A stretch of 64,000 nt of DNA from Siphonodentalium dalli (lineage: Eukaryota > Mollusca > Scaphopoda > Gadilida > Siphonodentaliidae), in the NCBI GenBank assembly GCA_032622095.1, contig CP136069.1:65307319-65371318 (forward strand), in the 5' to 3' direction. The notes below the pieces were generated by a model. That model was not told the DNA's origin. It saw only the letters and a program-made list of their open reading frames with translations, and made no database searches. This document shows positions 47,267 to 60,294 of the stretch, in pieces. The number at the start of each line of letters is the position of its first letter. The first letter of the stretch is position 1. A program made the translations under genes and the position numbers.

Positions 47267-47279
47267 GAATACCTCAATC

Positions 47280-49612
47280 CTTTCTTCCGTCTCTAAAACC
47301 AGTTGTCATAAATTGTCACTTCTCGTATCATGTGCATATCGTGTATTCAGTGGTAACTTCGTGGTAAAAAGAAGTTAAATGCCACCGATAATAATAATCG
47401 GTACATATGGCAATTACAGAGCGGTCACGCTCATTAAACACAAATCTATTCGATTGTATTTTAATGAGATGTGACGTCAATTTCTCGAAAATGTTGATCC
47501 CATTTTTATGAACATGAGATGTGACTTATATTGTAACTCGTTTTGGCTGTCCTATCGACGTTAAACACATATTAGAACATAGCAATCTCCATTTACTGAA
47601 ATTTGAGGCCTTATATTTCTGCCAAGGTCCGACATTCTGGAAAATTTAATGGACGTTTTTAAAGCAAGTCAAAAATATTCAAATATAGCCGTATTCACAT
47701 TGACAATCAAATTATTTAATACATATACGATAATATACGATAATGCTTATATACATAACACGTTTGTCGTTTATCGAAGTGGTGCAAATTATCACTTCAG
47801 ATAAAATAAATTGTCCTTTATTTTCCCTGGTGTGTATCAACAGAGAGCGTCCTCTTCTAGTTTAATTCTTCCTGATAAGGTGAAATAAAAAGCGATAGGT
47901 TCAGCTATGTTTGGAAAGTTGGAAGCAGTTCGTAAATGTCTGGTTCGGTATAGTGAGTCATTCTTGTGAATATCAAGTCCATGTTTAAGCATTTGGTGTA
48001 TTTATCGGATTATTTTGTATCGCCGGAACGTTACAAAAAACAAGAGGTTATTGAGCTCAATGTGATGACGGAAGATTATGAGTCCGTTTATATGATGGAT
48101 TCCTAACTTCGTCAGTACTCACCTGAAATCTTAGGGTCAGCAATACATATTTAGGTATATTCCGGTTCCGGTGGTCAAAGTAGGTACACAAAATGTAATA
48201 GGTAAAATACTTGTATATGGACATAATATGCCACGGAAGAACTTGTAGAAGTCATTTATTTTAGAAAAATGAGGTCCCGACGTTTCTTCGGCAAGAAACA
48301 ATACAGTGCTCATTGTCAGTCTATACCTGATATGATACTTATATAGAGCGTTTTGTAAAATATATAAAAGTATGTAAGGTCTGTGTATATGTTATATCAT
48401 GGTAGCCTCAAAATAAACATAGCTACACGTATAACTAATGTGTGTCACATTCTGATAATCATATCGAAAGTATAAAGAGACTATAGAGAGCATGAAAATT
48501 GTTTGAGAGTGGTACTAGCTATGTTTTATAGATGTTCACACAAACGCTCTTTATTTGTCAGCAGATATGCTATGCAACGTGGAAATTCTATGTAGCAACA
48601 CTAGCCCCTACCACTTTGTAAATTGTGCAAAACATTAGTATTGGCAATGTAATGCGTTTGAACTTTGAATTTTGTGAAATTTCTAAGTTGATGCCGGGAG
48701 GGCAGTTGACGAAAGTTGACAAACCCGAACCAACGACCTTCTCTGTGTCTTAGATCTAGCGAAATGACCGAACATACTTTCTATCTCATTGTACAGACAG
48801 TACTTGAGTATACTGTTCAGGCGTGTTCAAACATGGTGAACCTTTGGAAGTTGTTGATTTAATTTGGTATGTCCTATATAGTGTGTGCTACATTAGGTTA
48901 TATCACGGTAATCGCTTACTCGAAATAGCCGCCACTGCATGAGTCTTCCTGTATTTATCAACCAATAATCTCCATACCAAATTCCTTTTACATATATTTT
49001 TTCGAATCAGTAATACCCGTTTCAAACATTTAAACGACCATGGCTCATTCGAACACCCAAATTATGTATGTATACAAATTATTTATACATAATTTGGTAA
49101 GTGGTGTCTCAAAAAACATAGATATAAGCGGAAAATTTCCGAACACATTCGTCGATATAGCGCTGAAAATACGTGTTTTGTTTATTATATTTTTCGATAA
49201 ATTTGGGATCGTTTCGTTTGTGCCGTTTGCTTTTTGAGTAACCGGTCGCGTAAAACAATCATGGGAAAGAAAGTCGTCGATTTGAAACGTTTATGGAACT
49301 ATATACTGTTTATTATTAAAACGAAGAGAATGTAGTGCGTGAATTTAAAAAATAGTTTCAACGCAATATACCTTTTCCGGACAATCCGTTTCCGATTCCA
49401 TAATTCCGATCAATGCAAATGGCATAGTGTTTGTTCGGGTCCCAAACATTGTGTTTTAAGTTGTATTTTTATGTGACTTCGACTTCGACAGATATATAAT
49501 AGAAAGGTTTCGTTCATTTATTTATCGAGCTATTTCAATACCGGGAAAAATACAAAAGCGAATACTATTACATTGTATGCGTATATTTTAGAACGCAAAC
49601 CACCATGTGACT
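47280..49612. other. No recognised gene
   Basis: AT-rich. A small palindrome CCAAATTATGTAT...ATACATAATTTGG lies at 49055-49098. A donor-like CAG|GTGAGT on the minus strand at 48120 has no matching open exon in the needed phase. Confidence 0.4.
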
Positions 49613-49950
49613 TTAACCCTCTCTATACTAAAGCATCATTGATGAATAATTATCCCATATGAAATGTTAGTTTAAACACTATTTATTTCTACCCTCAAAG
49701 AACAAATAGAATATTTTTTACAAAGTGTTATGACATGATTTAGTACAAGCGAGTCATCACTTATGTTGAGTTATCTCCTCAGAAAATTAAAAGACATATG
49801 GAGTGTATAAGAAGAGCGGAGGACAAGAGGCCAAGTTGAAGAGGACGGGATTTTGATAAAGTGATAATGATGAATTTAATAAGCGTAGAAAATTGATGAA
49901 TCTGCTGGGGTCAGAGAAGGGCAGAGAGATAGCGCGATAGAGCGAGAGGG

Positions 49951-50028
<78 letters not shown>

Positions 50029-50262
50029 TGTGTGCTATACAACCGCCGTTTGATTATGAACATTTAAAGCATCATTTTCACTGGAAATGTTTGTGAAACT
50101 TATTATCTAAACACTTCCCTCTATAAATAGGGCTCCTTTGGCACTTTTATTTATCTGTCGTCTGCGTTTATCACATTTGCATCCCTCCAAGTCAATAATA
50201 GACCAATCCTATGTACACTTTTTAACTGACTGTGATAATACATTTATAATAGAAAGGGTTAA
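49613..50262. mobile_element. TTAA-type MITE expanded by a GA array
   Basis: TTAACCCTCTCTATACTAAA and TATAATAGAAAGGGTTAA. Homologous to 30732-30947 and 14842-15128, but it contains extra sequence including a (GA)n array. Confidence 0.7.
49952..50027. repeat. (GA)n microsatellite
   Basis: Uninterrupted GA array of about 75 bp. Confidence 0.95.
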
Positions 50263-50264
50263 AT

Positions 50265-50690
50265 ATATATTATGTACTTATTCGGGTGCGTGAAACTAGT
50301 AAATTAGTATTCAGGCACTATGCCAACTGGAGGAATATAACATTTTAGTAACATCGCCGAAAATTTCAAACAAAATCGATCTTACAACTCCATAGAAAAC
50401 TTCGTCTAAACTAAATGTTTACTTCTCGATTCGGGAGCAACTATCTGCGATAAGCTAACGAATACAATTTCGCCATCGAGAGTCACTGTATTTCATTAAC
50501 ATATAAGAATGGCAGTGTTTGCTGTCAATTTGGATATAATATTTGTAAAATTACTACTTTGAGCAAGATTATTCTCTATTTCTATTTGATCACCCTACCG
50601 GAGTGTTTCACATCACTTTAAGTCACGAAAATATTAAAATAGTAAGTTTAAGAAAATCACTTACAATAAGGTGGAATATAAAGGCTACTC
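50265..50690 (+). repeat. Repeat containing a conserved unidentified coding segment (copy 2)
   Basis: Reverse-oriented copy of 16210-16670. It shares TTAGTATTCAGGC, GCCATCGAGAGTCACTG and the coding stretch (GYNICK..., then EQDYSLFLFDHPTGVFHITL after a +1 shift near 50560). Downstream of ITL the two copies diverge. Confidence 0.5.
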
Positions 50691-51799
50691 GCAAATCCAA
50701 AGAATATGAGAACAGATACGCGGAGTGGCACCGGAAAAGTCCTCATATCCAGATATTGAATATGCACCACATTGAATGCAGTGGCCCGGGTGCCTCTCAG
50801 ACTACTGAGTAACTGAAACTGTACCCACCGGAATCACGCCAGCGTATATATCTTCGATGGTATCGACCCGTACAGTATTATATAGCTGCAATGAATAGAG
50901 TGCATATGGGTCTATATATTTTATCTGAATTTCACTGCAGTTTTCACTATTGTAAAGTTCAGAATATTTATAATTCTCTCTGATATGGTTTATGAAGGAG
51001 ATAATATAACATGATTTAATGTGGGCATCATTAATTTTATCGCAAGTTGGATAACGCCGACCGATGATTCAGTATCACAGAACCCAGATCAGTTGATGGT
51101 GTAATGAATTTCAGATTATGTCCAAAACATGTATCGAGTGATAAATTCGCACTGACTGATACGACGAATTTATGTCGGGGTCATTAATTGTTTTGTCTGG
51201 GTGATAAGCAACGATCTTGGTTCGATCCCATAAAACCATTTCAGTAGTACATTACCACGTGTGTATGCACTGAAATCTGACTCAAAAATATTACTGTCAA
51301 TTTGTTGAAAGCTACGTTTATGCCACAATTACAATAAGGCCTAAACTAAATTATTTCAACAATATAATTTCCAACCCAAATGATTACCCCCCCCCATGTC
51401 GCTCTAGAAATTAACTGCGGCAAAAGGCAACATCATAGACAAAGCTGTAGAAGCTAAGATAGAATTTCCTGCAAACTTAAGGAAATGTCGTAGAAGAAAA
51501 GTTTAAGGGTTGGTCCCAAAGCGCCAACAGGCTAGTAAACACATGCAGTGGATAAAGAAACAATTAATTCTTTCACAAACCATTTTGTATCTATTTGGAA
51601 TAATCCAGTTGTAAGATAAAGTAGAGACATCTTCACATGGGGAAATTGAAGTCATGTCATACACATTTAATGTGTTGTTTTATTGGACTTGTCACACCCG
51701 TTCCCACAAATTAAACAAAATTTTCAAACATGCATGTAATTTTCCCCAAACCTATATATATCATCATCTTTAATATATAAGGAATATACTGGTGTGCGC
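50691..51799. other. No recognised gene
   Basis: GGTTCGATCCC at 51213 resembles a tRNA B box, but there is no A box or cloverleaf. Nothing else was seen. Confidence 0.4.
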
Positions 51800-52300
51800 T
51801 TAAAGATACGGTTGGCCTTGGCGCTAGGTATCATGTGAAAATATTTCCACCGTCAAAAACCGCCACAAACAGAAAGAACATCAAAATGTAGACAGACTTT
51901 GTCCGTATACAAATAAGAAATATCGCATAAACTGTATGGTATTGACATATGTTTGACCATTGTTATGTAAACAAATGCATAAAAAGTAACTTTCCTGGTG
52001 TTTGTTTATATTATGATGGTAAACATAAAGAGCGTTCTTTGTTGGTGAATTCCTGATATGGAATTAATAAAGAGCGTTTATGCCATTTATGTGTGATTAG
52101 CCAGTAGCATTATGCTGTCTTCTGTAACACAATCATACTCTTGCTTATGTAAAATATAGTAGGTCTTGGTGATAACATGCTGTTTACGCGATGGTCATGG
52201 TATATATGAACGAAACTGTATGCGTTTTAATGTTTTTCTGTTTACGGTGGTTGGAACAAAAATGAATATTTTCGACAACAAAGGCCGCACGTGCCTTTAA
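51800..52300. mobile_element. TTTAAAG-ended TIR element, family copy 1
   Basis: CTTAAAGATACGGTTGGCC at the left, GGCCGCACGTGCCTTTAA at the right. Contains CCGTCAAAAACCGCCACAAA, and paired AAAGAGCGTT boxes 42 bp apart (52027 and 52069). Closely similar to 54485-54988. Confidence 0.8.
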
Positions 52301-52557
52301 AGGCGGCGTCGTTTGGGCCAGGGATTGGGCAGGGCAGAGGCATTAATAAACATTTTGACGCCGATTTCTTCCAAACTTAAAGAGATATATAAATCTCCAC
52401 GAAACAATGAATATAATGGGATCCACAGTTTTAAGTTTCAAGAGCGGCTCTGTTCAGAGTCAGGCATTTGGGGTCAGGGCACCGGAATTGCCGAAACATT
52501 TTACCGCCAATTGTTACAAAATAGATATAGTGGAATCACTATGAGTCTATAGCAGCA

Positions 52558-53243
52558 TTGGCTGCGGACGCGCGTACAACAATAGCGATGGCAGAGTAGT
52601 GTGACAATTTATTTTGGTGGAGTTTGGTGACAATTGGTCGTCATAATTAATATGCCATAGTAGCCATGTCGCCTGCTGCATATTCGCACAATGAGTCTTC
52701 CAAAGTTCTTTATAATCAGCCTTTTTCTTGTTTTGGTCCTTTTGTATAGTTTATTCCAGCTGCATATCCCCCAACAGTTCCGACACAGCTACATCGGTCC
52801 ATATGATAATGTTAGCGGAATTATGCCTATAGAACTAAACGTCGCAAAATAAAAAACGCAATTGGGGAAATGTCCTATAATACGCATGCATTTAATATAA
52901 GTAGATAACTTGCATTGAGATCATATCAATAAAACGTACTACGTGCATGATATATATGTGAGTGAATGAGGGATTGCCACGGTTAAACACAATTCTGGAC
53001 AATCGATCTGCAATTATATATGTCGTAGAGAATACAATGCATCAAAACGTAATAAGTGGAGATCAACCTTGGTGAAGCCCAATGGGTTAATTGGTCCAGT
53101 CGAACTTATTGTGCGGAAACTCAGCCGGAAACATAGCTAGCTATGGAACAGAGTTATGACGACCAATTGTCACCAAACTCCTCCATAATAAATTGTTACA
53201 CCTATTATGCTATCGCTACTGTGGTACCTGTGTCCGCGGCCAT
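52558..53243. mobile_element. 686-bp element with ~100-bp TIRs
   Basis: TTGGCTGCGGACGCGCGTAC..., AATTTATTTTGGTGGAGTTT and GGTGACAATTGGTCGTCATA are repeated inverted at 53148-53243. No coding capacity. Ends seven bases before the next element. Confidence 0.75.
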
Positions 53244-53250
53244 TAAATTA

Positions 53251-53667
53251 AGGGTACGTTCATACACTGGCAAGTTTGCACGTTATTATTTGAAGGCATT
53301 TCGTCGTAGAAAACGATATGGTGCCAGAATGAATGAACGGAAACAAGCAAATAAAATGCATCTGTACCACAGCTAACTACTTGCGAAGTAAAATCTCTGT
53401 AGTTTCACCTGTAGTGCTGCTACCGGAATTTGCCTGTAAAAAGCATGCAATTATCTCACAAGAATCAATAATAGAGATATTTGAAAGCAAATGCCATAGC
53501 ACCATTACAAGTAGAACTACAAGCATTTTACTGTTTATGTCGCTCGTTTCGGTAAATATGCATGTTATATGCATATTTCCATTCATATTTTGGCACCATG
53601 TGGTTTTTCTATAACGAAATGCCTGCAGAACACACCGTGCAAACTTGCCAGCGTATGAACGTACCCT
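53251..53667. mobile_element. 417-bp element with ~80-bp TIRs
   Basis: AGGGTACGTTCATACACTGG, CAAGTTTGCACG... and the inverted CGTGCAAACTTGCCAGCGTA, TGAACGTACCCT. The two frames within it are the two strands of the arms, not genes. Confidence 0.8.
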
Positions 53668-53671
53668 AAAT

Positions 53672-53950
53672 GGTTTCAATCAGTTAATATTTAATTGAGT
53701 TATCGCGCTAACAGTGAAAAACATGCTAAAAATAGACAAACTAAGGCCCATAACTCCGGGGAAAAAATTCGGACAAACCTGGTTTTCGAACTCGTCCGAG
53801 ATATTGTTGCAAGAGACACATATATCAAATATGGTTGTAATCAGTTAATATTTGATTGAGTTATCACGCTAACAGGTGATAAAATTGCAGAAAAGTCATC
53901 AAAAGATGGATAACTCTTGTCAAAAAGTTCGGACGTGACCCATTTTCCAC
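53672..53950. repeat. Degenerate tandem repeat, unit about 155 bp
   Basis: AATCAGTTAATATTTAATTG followed by AGTTATCGCGCTAACAG recurs about 155 bp later as AATCAGTTAATATTTGATTG. AAATTCGGACAAACC / AAGTTCGGACGTGACC also recur. Confidence 0.6.
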
Positions 53951-54484
53951 AGGCAGTAAATAGTCATTGGGAGCAACTCACATACTAAAATGTCAAAGTT
54001 ATAAGGCATTCTTTAGGTCCACCCGCCCGCCGCCCGTCCACCAACCGCCCCTCGTCAAACCATAAGTCGAGTTTTTGAAAAACTAGACTAAAAATCGAAA
54101 TTATCCAACTGATATATATTGACGCGCAGCAACGCTATGTGAAAATTGTCCGGCAATCTCAGTATATTAAGGCAAAATCCATGCAGTCCTGTAAATGCTA
54201 TGGCTGCGAGATCTAATAGACACACGTTAAACAACTGACTGCAACACAATAACGATTTCATTATTAAGCTTCAGTGGCTGCGATGTATTGTTCTAGTTTT
54301 TTTTTTACAAGAGTATGTCTCATATTGGCCGTTATAAGTCTCTAAAGGGTTGCCTTTTGACTTGAAACTCGCCCCAATGTGTAAAAGAAACTGCCACACA
54401 ATCATTTTACTTTAAGGTATGGCTATCAGCTGAAATATCAAGGGTAAATGTACCATGTTATGTTATCCATATGATCAGAGTCAT

Positions 54485-54988
54485 TTTAAAGGTACGGTTG
54501 GCCTTGGCGGTGGGTATCCTGTGAACATATTTCCACCCGTCAAAAACCGCCACAAACAGAAAGAACAACAAAATGTAGACAGACTTTGTCCGTATACAAA
54601 TAAGAAATATCGCATAAACAGTAAGTTATTGTCATATTTTTGACCATTGTTATGTAAACAAAAGCATAAAAAGTTACTTTTCTGGTGTTTGTTTATATTA
54701 TGATGGTAAACATAAAGAGCGTTCTTTGTGGGTGAATTCCTGATATGGAACGAATAAAGGGCGTTTATGCCATTTGTGTGTGATTAGCAAGCAGCATTGT
54801 GTTGTCTTCTGTAACACAATCAGGCTCTTGCTTAGGTCAAATATAGTAAATCTTTATGATAACATGCTGTTTACGCGATGGTCATGGTATATATGAACGA
54901 AACTGTATGCGTTTTAATGTTTTTCTGTTTACGGTGATTGGAACAAATATGAATATTTTCGACAACTAAGGCCTCACGTGCCTTTAAA
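54485..54988. mobile_element. TTTAAAG-ended TIR element, family copy 2
   Basis: TTTAAAGGTACGGTTGGCC and CTCACGTGCCTTTAAA. Collinear with 51800-52300, including the paired boxes at 54716 and 54756 (second box AAAGGGCGTT). Confidence 0.8.
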
Positions 54989-55565
54989 TGAATGCGAGGA
55001 TATTTTCTAAAATTATGAGTATGATATATCGCCGCGATAGAGCAATCGGATTCGTCAATTCTTGTCAGAAGAACATAAGAATAATATATTCATAACATTG
55101 TGTCTCAAGAGTTGAAGTTACCCTTGCTGTAATTTCAGCCTACCTTACTCGTATTTAAATTCGCGAAGTACTATTTTTCGCGCACCCGTCTGTGCGCTAA
55201 TTTAAAACTGAGCGAAAAATAGTACGACTGAATTTATAATATACCACATGGAAAACAAGGGAGTTATGTTGATGAGTTACAATTATTACGAAACGTTGGA
55301 CACGGAATACATATAGGCCTATATTTACATTCGGTCAACCAATATAAAATTCAAATCCATTACTCAATGCCAAGCGACATACACATCATGGTAATGTCTA
55401 ATATGCCAATCCGCGAAAACGGCGATGTACACATTACTCAATAAAGCCCGTTATAATAAGCTATATATATACCTTACCTCTTATGTTGTATTATGTTATG
55501 TATTGTTTATATTGTGATAATGTTTGTAATAACTCATTGATTATTGGTATTCGGGATACCCTTAA

Positions 55566-56250
55566 TTGCCTCGGCATGAGTATTGTTTGGACCAACCAAC
55601 AGGTCTAAGCATGAAAAGCTTTAACCGCACAATTTCTGGTAAACTACGCGACATATGCATACAAGAATGGTGGACCACAATATCGAAATCAAGCAAGTAC
55701 GCATTTTACCGGATTATAAAGCAAAACTTTGAAACAGAGAATTATCTAACCCTAGATGATAACAAATCAGTTAACTATATTGTGGCATTCCGGAAAAGAA
55801 ATCACAAACTCCCAATAGAACATGGTACTTGAACAAATTCGGATTACTCAGACCGAATTTGCACACTATGTAATCTTGAAATTGGCGACGAATATCACAT
55901 GGTACTGAAATGTATGGAACTTAATGAACATAGAATAAAATACCCGAAAACCCTACTACTACCAGGGACCTAACACTTACAAACTGGCCGCTCTTTTCAA
56001 CTCCCGAAATCAAAAGACGGTTAAAAATATATCAGTGTTTATTAAGAAGGTCCCAGAAATATTCAGGTCGCCTAAGGCTTATTACCACCCCGCCTGAAAC
56101 AATCGAATACCGACCAACCTTTCTATCTTCTATTATTATGCCATATATAATATATACATGTATACCTGTACTGAAATTTATTGTTTATGGTATATTATAT
56201 CCATACATCTCTGTAATGTCTCAACTTGACGATCAGAATAAACTAATAAT
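55566..56250 (+). pseudogene. Non-LTR retrotransposon C-terminal fragment (same type as 31 kb)
   Basis: First frame: SMKSFNRTISGKLRDICIQE, a W-W motif, AFYRIIKQNF, VAFRKRNHKLPIEHGT, then a stop where GRW is expected. It continues in the same frame: RICTLCNLEIGDEYHMVLKC, with further stops, and in another frame KTVKNISVFIKKVPEIF. The order R-x-x-NHKLPIE...C-x-x-C...GDEYH...C is the same as at 30978-31630. An AT-rich 3' region ends near an AATAAACTAATAATTAATAA stretch. Dead relic. Confidence 0.7.
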
Positions 56251-56696
56251 TAATAATCGACGTTGAAAAGCTTGTAACAAATACACATATTCTAGATTGC
56301 ATGTGCATGAAATACGTCCCCTTATTCACCACCCTGGAGTGACACCGTGACCATATATACAGCCTGAGATAGTTATGTCATCACAACCCACAGCCAAGTG
56401 TTTATTTTAATTAAGTCAGTTGCCTTCGCGGTTGTGGTTTTCTGCTTTCGAGTTAATTTCATTAATGTCCAGTCCATTACTATTTCAATATCCGAATAAT
56501 TATCTGGAGCATATAAACATCAATCATCACAACAAAATGACAATGACGTTATGATATACAGGAATCCGCCGTATAATCGTGTTTAATATACAAATATATC
56601 TTTAGATCCTACTAAGAACTGAAACTGTCATCAGATCCAAGACTTTTTCGAAATTATTTTTATCAGTTTTGAATTCGCGCAGATAGGTGCGCGAAT

Positions 56697-59311
56697 TTAA
56701 AGATACGGGCGGCGTTGGCGGTGGGTCTGCTGTTAAAATATTCACCTCCGTCAATAACCGCCATAAACAGAAAGAATAGTAAAATATAGACAGACTTTGT
56801 TCTTATACACTCTAAATAATGGGGATGCAATATTGCTCCTCGGAGGGGCAATATTTGCATCTCTTGAGGTGCACTATATCACATACTCTCCAAAAGGCTA
56901 ACTTGCTTCTCCATTGGGGTGATAGAAGCCGAGGAACAATTTGTCCCTCGTGTGACCCAAGTTCATCCCCGTCGAAGCACAATTTGTCACTCAGTGGGAG
57001 ATATACGTAATCACTCAGGAGGGGCAAATGGAGAGGTTATAATCTACCCCTTTTGGGGAGATGGTGAAATAGTGCCCCTCCGGGAGGTAGTTTAGGCACC
57101 CCCACCCCGAAGGAGGGTTCATATTTTACCTCCCGGAGAGGCAACCTTGCAGTTTTTGGAGAGCCACTCCGGGATGCACTTTAGCCAACCCCCCAAGGAG
57201 AGTTCATATTTTACCTCCCAAGAGAGGCACCCTTGCAGTTTTTGGAGAGCCACTCTGACACTCTTGGTGTGCAAATTTACGCACCCAGAGAGTCTGAGTA
57301 GCATCAGTTGGGCATTAGGATGTTCCCTCCCCGGGGAGGCAACCTATCACTCAAGAGAGGTAACATGAACAATCTCGGGTGATGGCACTCTGACACTCTT
57401 GGTGCACAAAGTACCCCCCGAGAGTGACAGAGCACAAAGATGTTACCTCCATGGAGAAGAAAGGATGGTTGAGCCCATTCTAAGCCAAAAAGAACCTTTA
57501 AATGTATAGATTGAGATTTGCACATCAAATAACAATGGAGAAAACAATTTAATTATTTATTTAAAAAATCCAAAAATAATAAAAACATAGTTCAGAGCAT
57601 GTATGGTTTCAGCTTGATTTAATTACAACACCATGTTTCTTACCATGAATAATAAGAGAAATGAAGGTCTTTAATGTTCTCAGAAATGTTCACTAGATTT
57701 TGCAATAAAATTATTTATGCATCTATGTATGTTCATTGCATGGAATTTGTCCGCATTCCAGAACTGTGGTTATGAAATGGGATATTTGAGGTAATTTAAC
57801 TCAATAAATTGATAACCATGTAACACTGGATATAACTACACAACATTGGCGATGAAAATCTTTGTTCTTGACTCTTTGAAAAAAAACAGTTTTTTCTCCA
57901 TTTTAAAGATATTCGTAATTAAATAGAAGAAAATCAATGAGTGGTTTCATACCTTTGGTACTAATGGGTCTATCGTTCATGTGCAATTTGTCCCACGCCT
58001 TCTGTTAGAACTATAATAATAATATATCTGTTTGTGTGTTTTATCTTGTGGACTACACAGCGCTCTATAAATAATTCCAAAGAATATAGACATGTCCGAA
58101 ATATTATTAAGTTTTAACCAATAAAAACAGATGGAAGCACCTTTCAGACATTTCTGTCTTCAACCCAGTGAACATTGCGGGCATGGTAATATTAGTATCC
58201 CTCGTCACAACTGGGCGGAGCCACTCTCCCATATTACTTATTAAGAGCCTCGAGACACCAAGTGCATGGCATCAGAAATAGTATTGTCTCTTTCATACCA
58301 TTTCAATCGAGCAGAATTGCCTCGGCTCATGCACCTGGCTAAGCCAAAAATCAATTTTTAATATAATTTTGACAATATGTAGTCCACTTGAAGCCAAACA
58401 CACCCCTGATGTCGTTATATGCATCAAAGAAAATATCCATCACCTAATTAGTCAAAATTGCTAATAGAAAGTGAACAAACTTTTGAAAGTCAATATCCGG
58501 CCATCAAATAGGCCCATAAGCTCGGCTCGACAAGTACATGTACATTTTGTTAACAATATTGAGGCGTGTTACAAATTACAAACATAGTAGTTACACTTAA
58601 AACAAAATTTATTGTTGCAACAAATCGTCAAATGCATCAAAACAATTTTCAGTCAAATAAACCGAAACATATTCACCTTTTTTCAATCAAATTATTACTT
58701 TACGCATCTATGTATGTTCATTGCATGGAATTTGTCCGCAATCCAGAACTTTGGTTATGAAATGGGATATTTGAGGTAATTTAACTCAATAAATTGATAA
58801 CCATTTAACACTGGACATAACTACACAACATTGGCGATGAAAATAGGGCCCTATGAATCTTTGTTCTTGACTCTTTGAACAAAAAATGGTATACCAATCA
58901 GAAATATGGCACAAACAGTATGTTATTGTCAATTATTATTCCTTTGTTATGTAAACAAAAGCAAGAAACGTTACGTTTCCTGGCTATTGTTTAGATCCGG
59001 ATATGATAAACATAAAGAGCGTTATTTGTTACTGTTTTTGCTGATATGGAAATAATAAAAAGCGTTTATATCATTTTTGTGTGATTAACCAATATAATTG
59101 CGCTGTGTTATGTAAACATAAGCATAACTTCTGTAACACGAGCAGGCTGTTGTTTACGTTCAACATCGTACGTCTTGACGACAATATACTATTTACGCAC
59201 TGATTATGTTTGGCATATGAACAAACTATTTATATTTTAATATTCCTTCTGTTGGTGGCGATTTGAACAAATTTGAATATATCTTCAACGAACGCCGCCC
59301 GTGCCTTTAAA
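56697..59311. mobile_element. TTTAAAG-ended TIR element, family copy 3, split by an insertion
   Basis: Left part TTTAAAGATACGGGCGGCG to CTTTGTTCTTATACAC (56697-56811), right part from AATCAGAAATATGGCACAAA to GCCCGTGCCTTTAAA (58894-59311). Together they match copies 1 and 2, with paired AAAGAGCGTT and AAAAAGCGTT boxes at 59014 and 59056. A 2.08-kb foreign block lies between them. Confidence 0.75.
56812..58893. mobile_element. 2.1-kb insertion with internal direct repeats
   Basis: Interrupts the element above; TATAC-like bases occur on both sides (CTTATACAC, GGTATACC). The first 0.7 kb is unusual: it is GC-richer and full of short repeats such as GAGAGGCAACC, CATATTTTACCTCCC and TTGCAGTTTTTGGAGAGCCA (twice: near 57148 and 57233). 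Two ~175-bp direct repeats (57718-57893 and 58706-58885, with CATCTATGTATGTTCATTGC at the left end) flank the middle. No ORF with a recognisable domain. Confidence 0.55.
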
Positions 59312-59924
59312 GAACGGGAATTCAAAACGGAGCGAAAAATAGTACTGCGCATTTTTTAAATACGAGTAAGGTAGCTTATCGATAATAATGATAATGATAA
59401 TTTGTTCATGCACATTATGAAGCAATAAACACATGCATACTGAGCCTCTGCATCCACCAGTTATGAGTTATAAATATATATTTGCGAATGTTTGTCAGCC
59501 TGTCCGCTATAGAATTTCCACGGGACCATTTATAGGGATCACCAAACGGGTCTAACTGTGGTAACTTTACGAGGAAGGTAATTGTGAAGTTTAAACAGTT
59601 CAATTGTGGCACTGTCGGTCGTCAAGGGGGAGGGGCCGCAAAACATTTCGTTTCATCACTGATTTTCATCAGCATCTCCATGATACAGGGATTGGTGCGA
59701 TAAGATGCCAATGTGGAGTTGTCTGAATAAAACAAATCGTCCGTGTCATGGATGTGTTTGGGCGTCGAAGGTAGTGCAATTGCTAACAATAAAATTGCCG
59801 CCCAGTTTCATATATTTGTGTCTCCGTTATATAGGAAATTCAATGGATTGGTTGGTATAAACATATTTATTTATAATCCTAAATTAACATAAACATATTA
59901 CATAAATACAAACAAAAAGCAACG

Positions 59925-60180
59925 AATAGTAAAGTGAAACGTCATCACATACATTATAGAAGCCGATGTCAGTTTCTCATCCCATTTATTGATTTCAGTA
60001 TTTATGACCATGTAATAAATATAATCTGTAACTCGTCCCCAGTTTATATCGGAATTTACAAAACTCGTCCAGTAAATTAGGTCTGGACATCGTCAAAGGC
60101 TCGGTCCAGACCAAATTCACTGGACTCGTTATGTAAATTCAGCTATAAACTTGGGACTCTTTGTAGATCCTCTATATGCA
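59925..60180. repeat. Dispersed repeat with snapback, copy 2
   Basis: AATCTGTAACTCGTCCCCAG...TAAATTAGGTCTGGAC and the inverted GGTCCAGACCAAATTCACTGG...CTTTGTAGATCC. Same as 13503-13790. Confidence 0.7.
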
Positions 60181-60294
60181 CACATTGACTGATTTGGGAA
60201 GAAATAGCGAGAACAATTTTCCCGAGGTGGTGTCTATATATTGAACAGCGAGCAGGCGAGGTCGCAGTCCGAGGTCAATAGTCCTGGGCCCTGT

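Larger units (their letters stand above)
55140..59374. mobile_element. Possible large composite bounded by CTTACTCGTATTTAAA repeats
   Basis: CTTACTCGTATTTAAATTCG...GTACTATTTTTCGC at 55145-55183 is inverted at 59329-59374 (GCGAAAAATAGTACTGCGC...AAATACGAGTAAGG). The interval holds a LINE relic and the third TTTAAAG element. The left terminus also has its own small hairpin (55170-55223), so the two ends may instead be separate small elements. Confidence 0.4.

Noticed and set aside
48110-48250. Minus-strand donor CAG|GTGAGT, considered as an upstream exon of the receptor
   Set aside because: The open frame ends in phase 0 and the phase-1 frame has a close stop; the peptide is not a signal sequence.
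51195-51235. tRNA-like B box GGTTCGATCCC
   Set aside because: No A box and no acceptor, D or anticodon stems at the right distance.
53143-53679. Three overlapping frames on both strands with shared peptides
   Set aside because: They arise from the inverted arms of the TIR element at 53251-53667.
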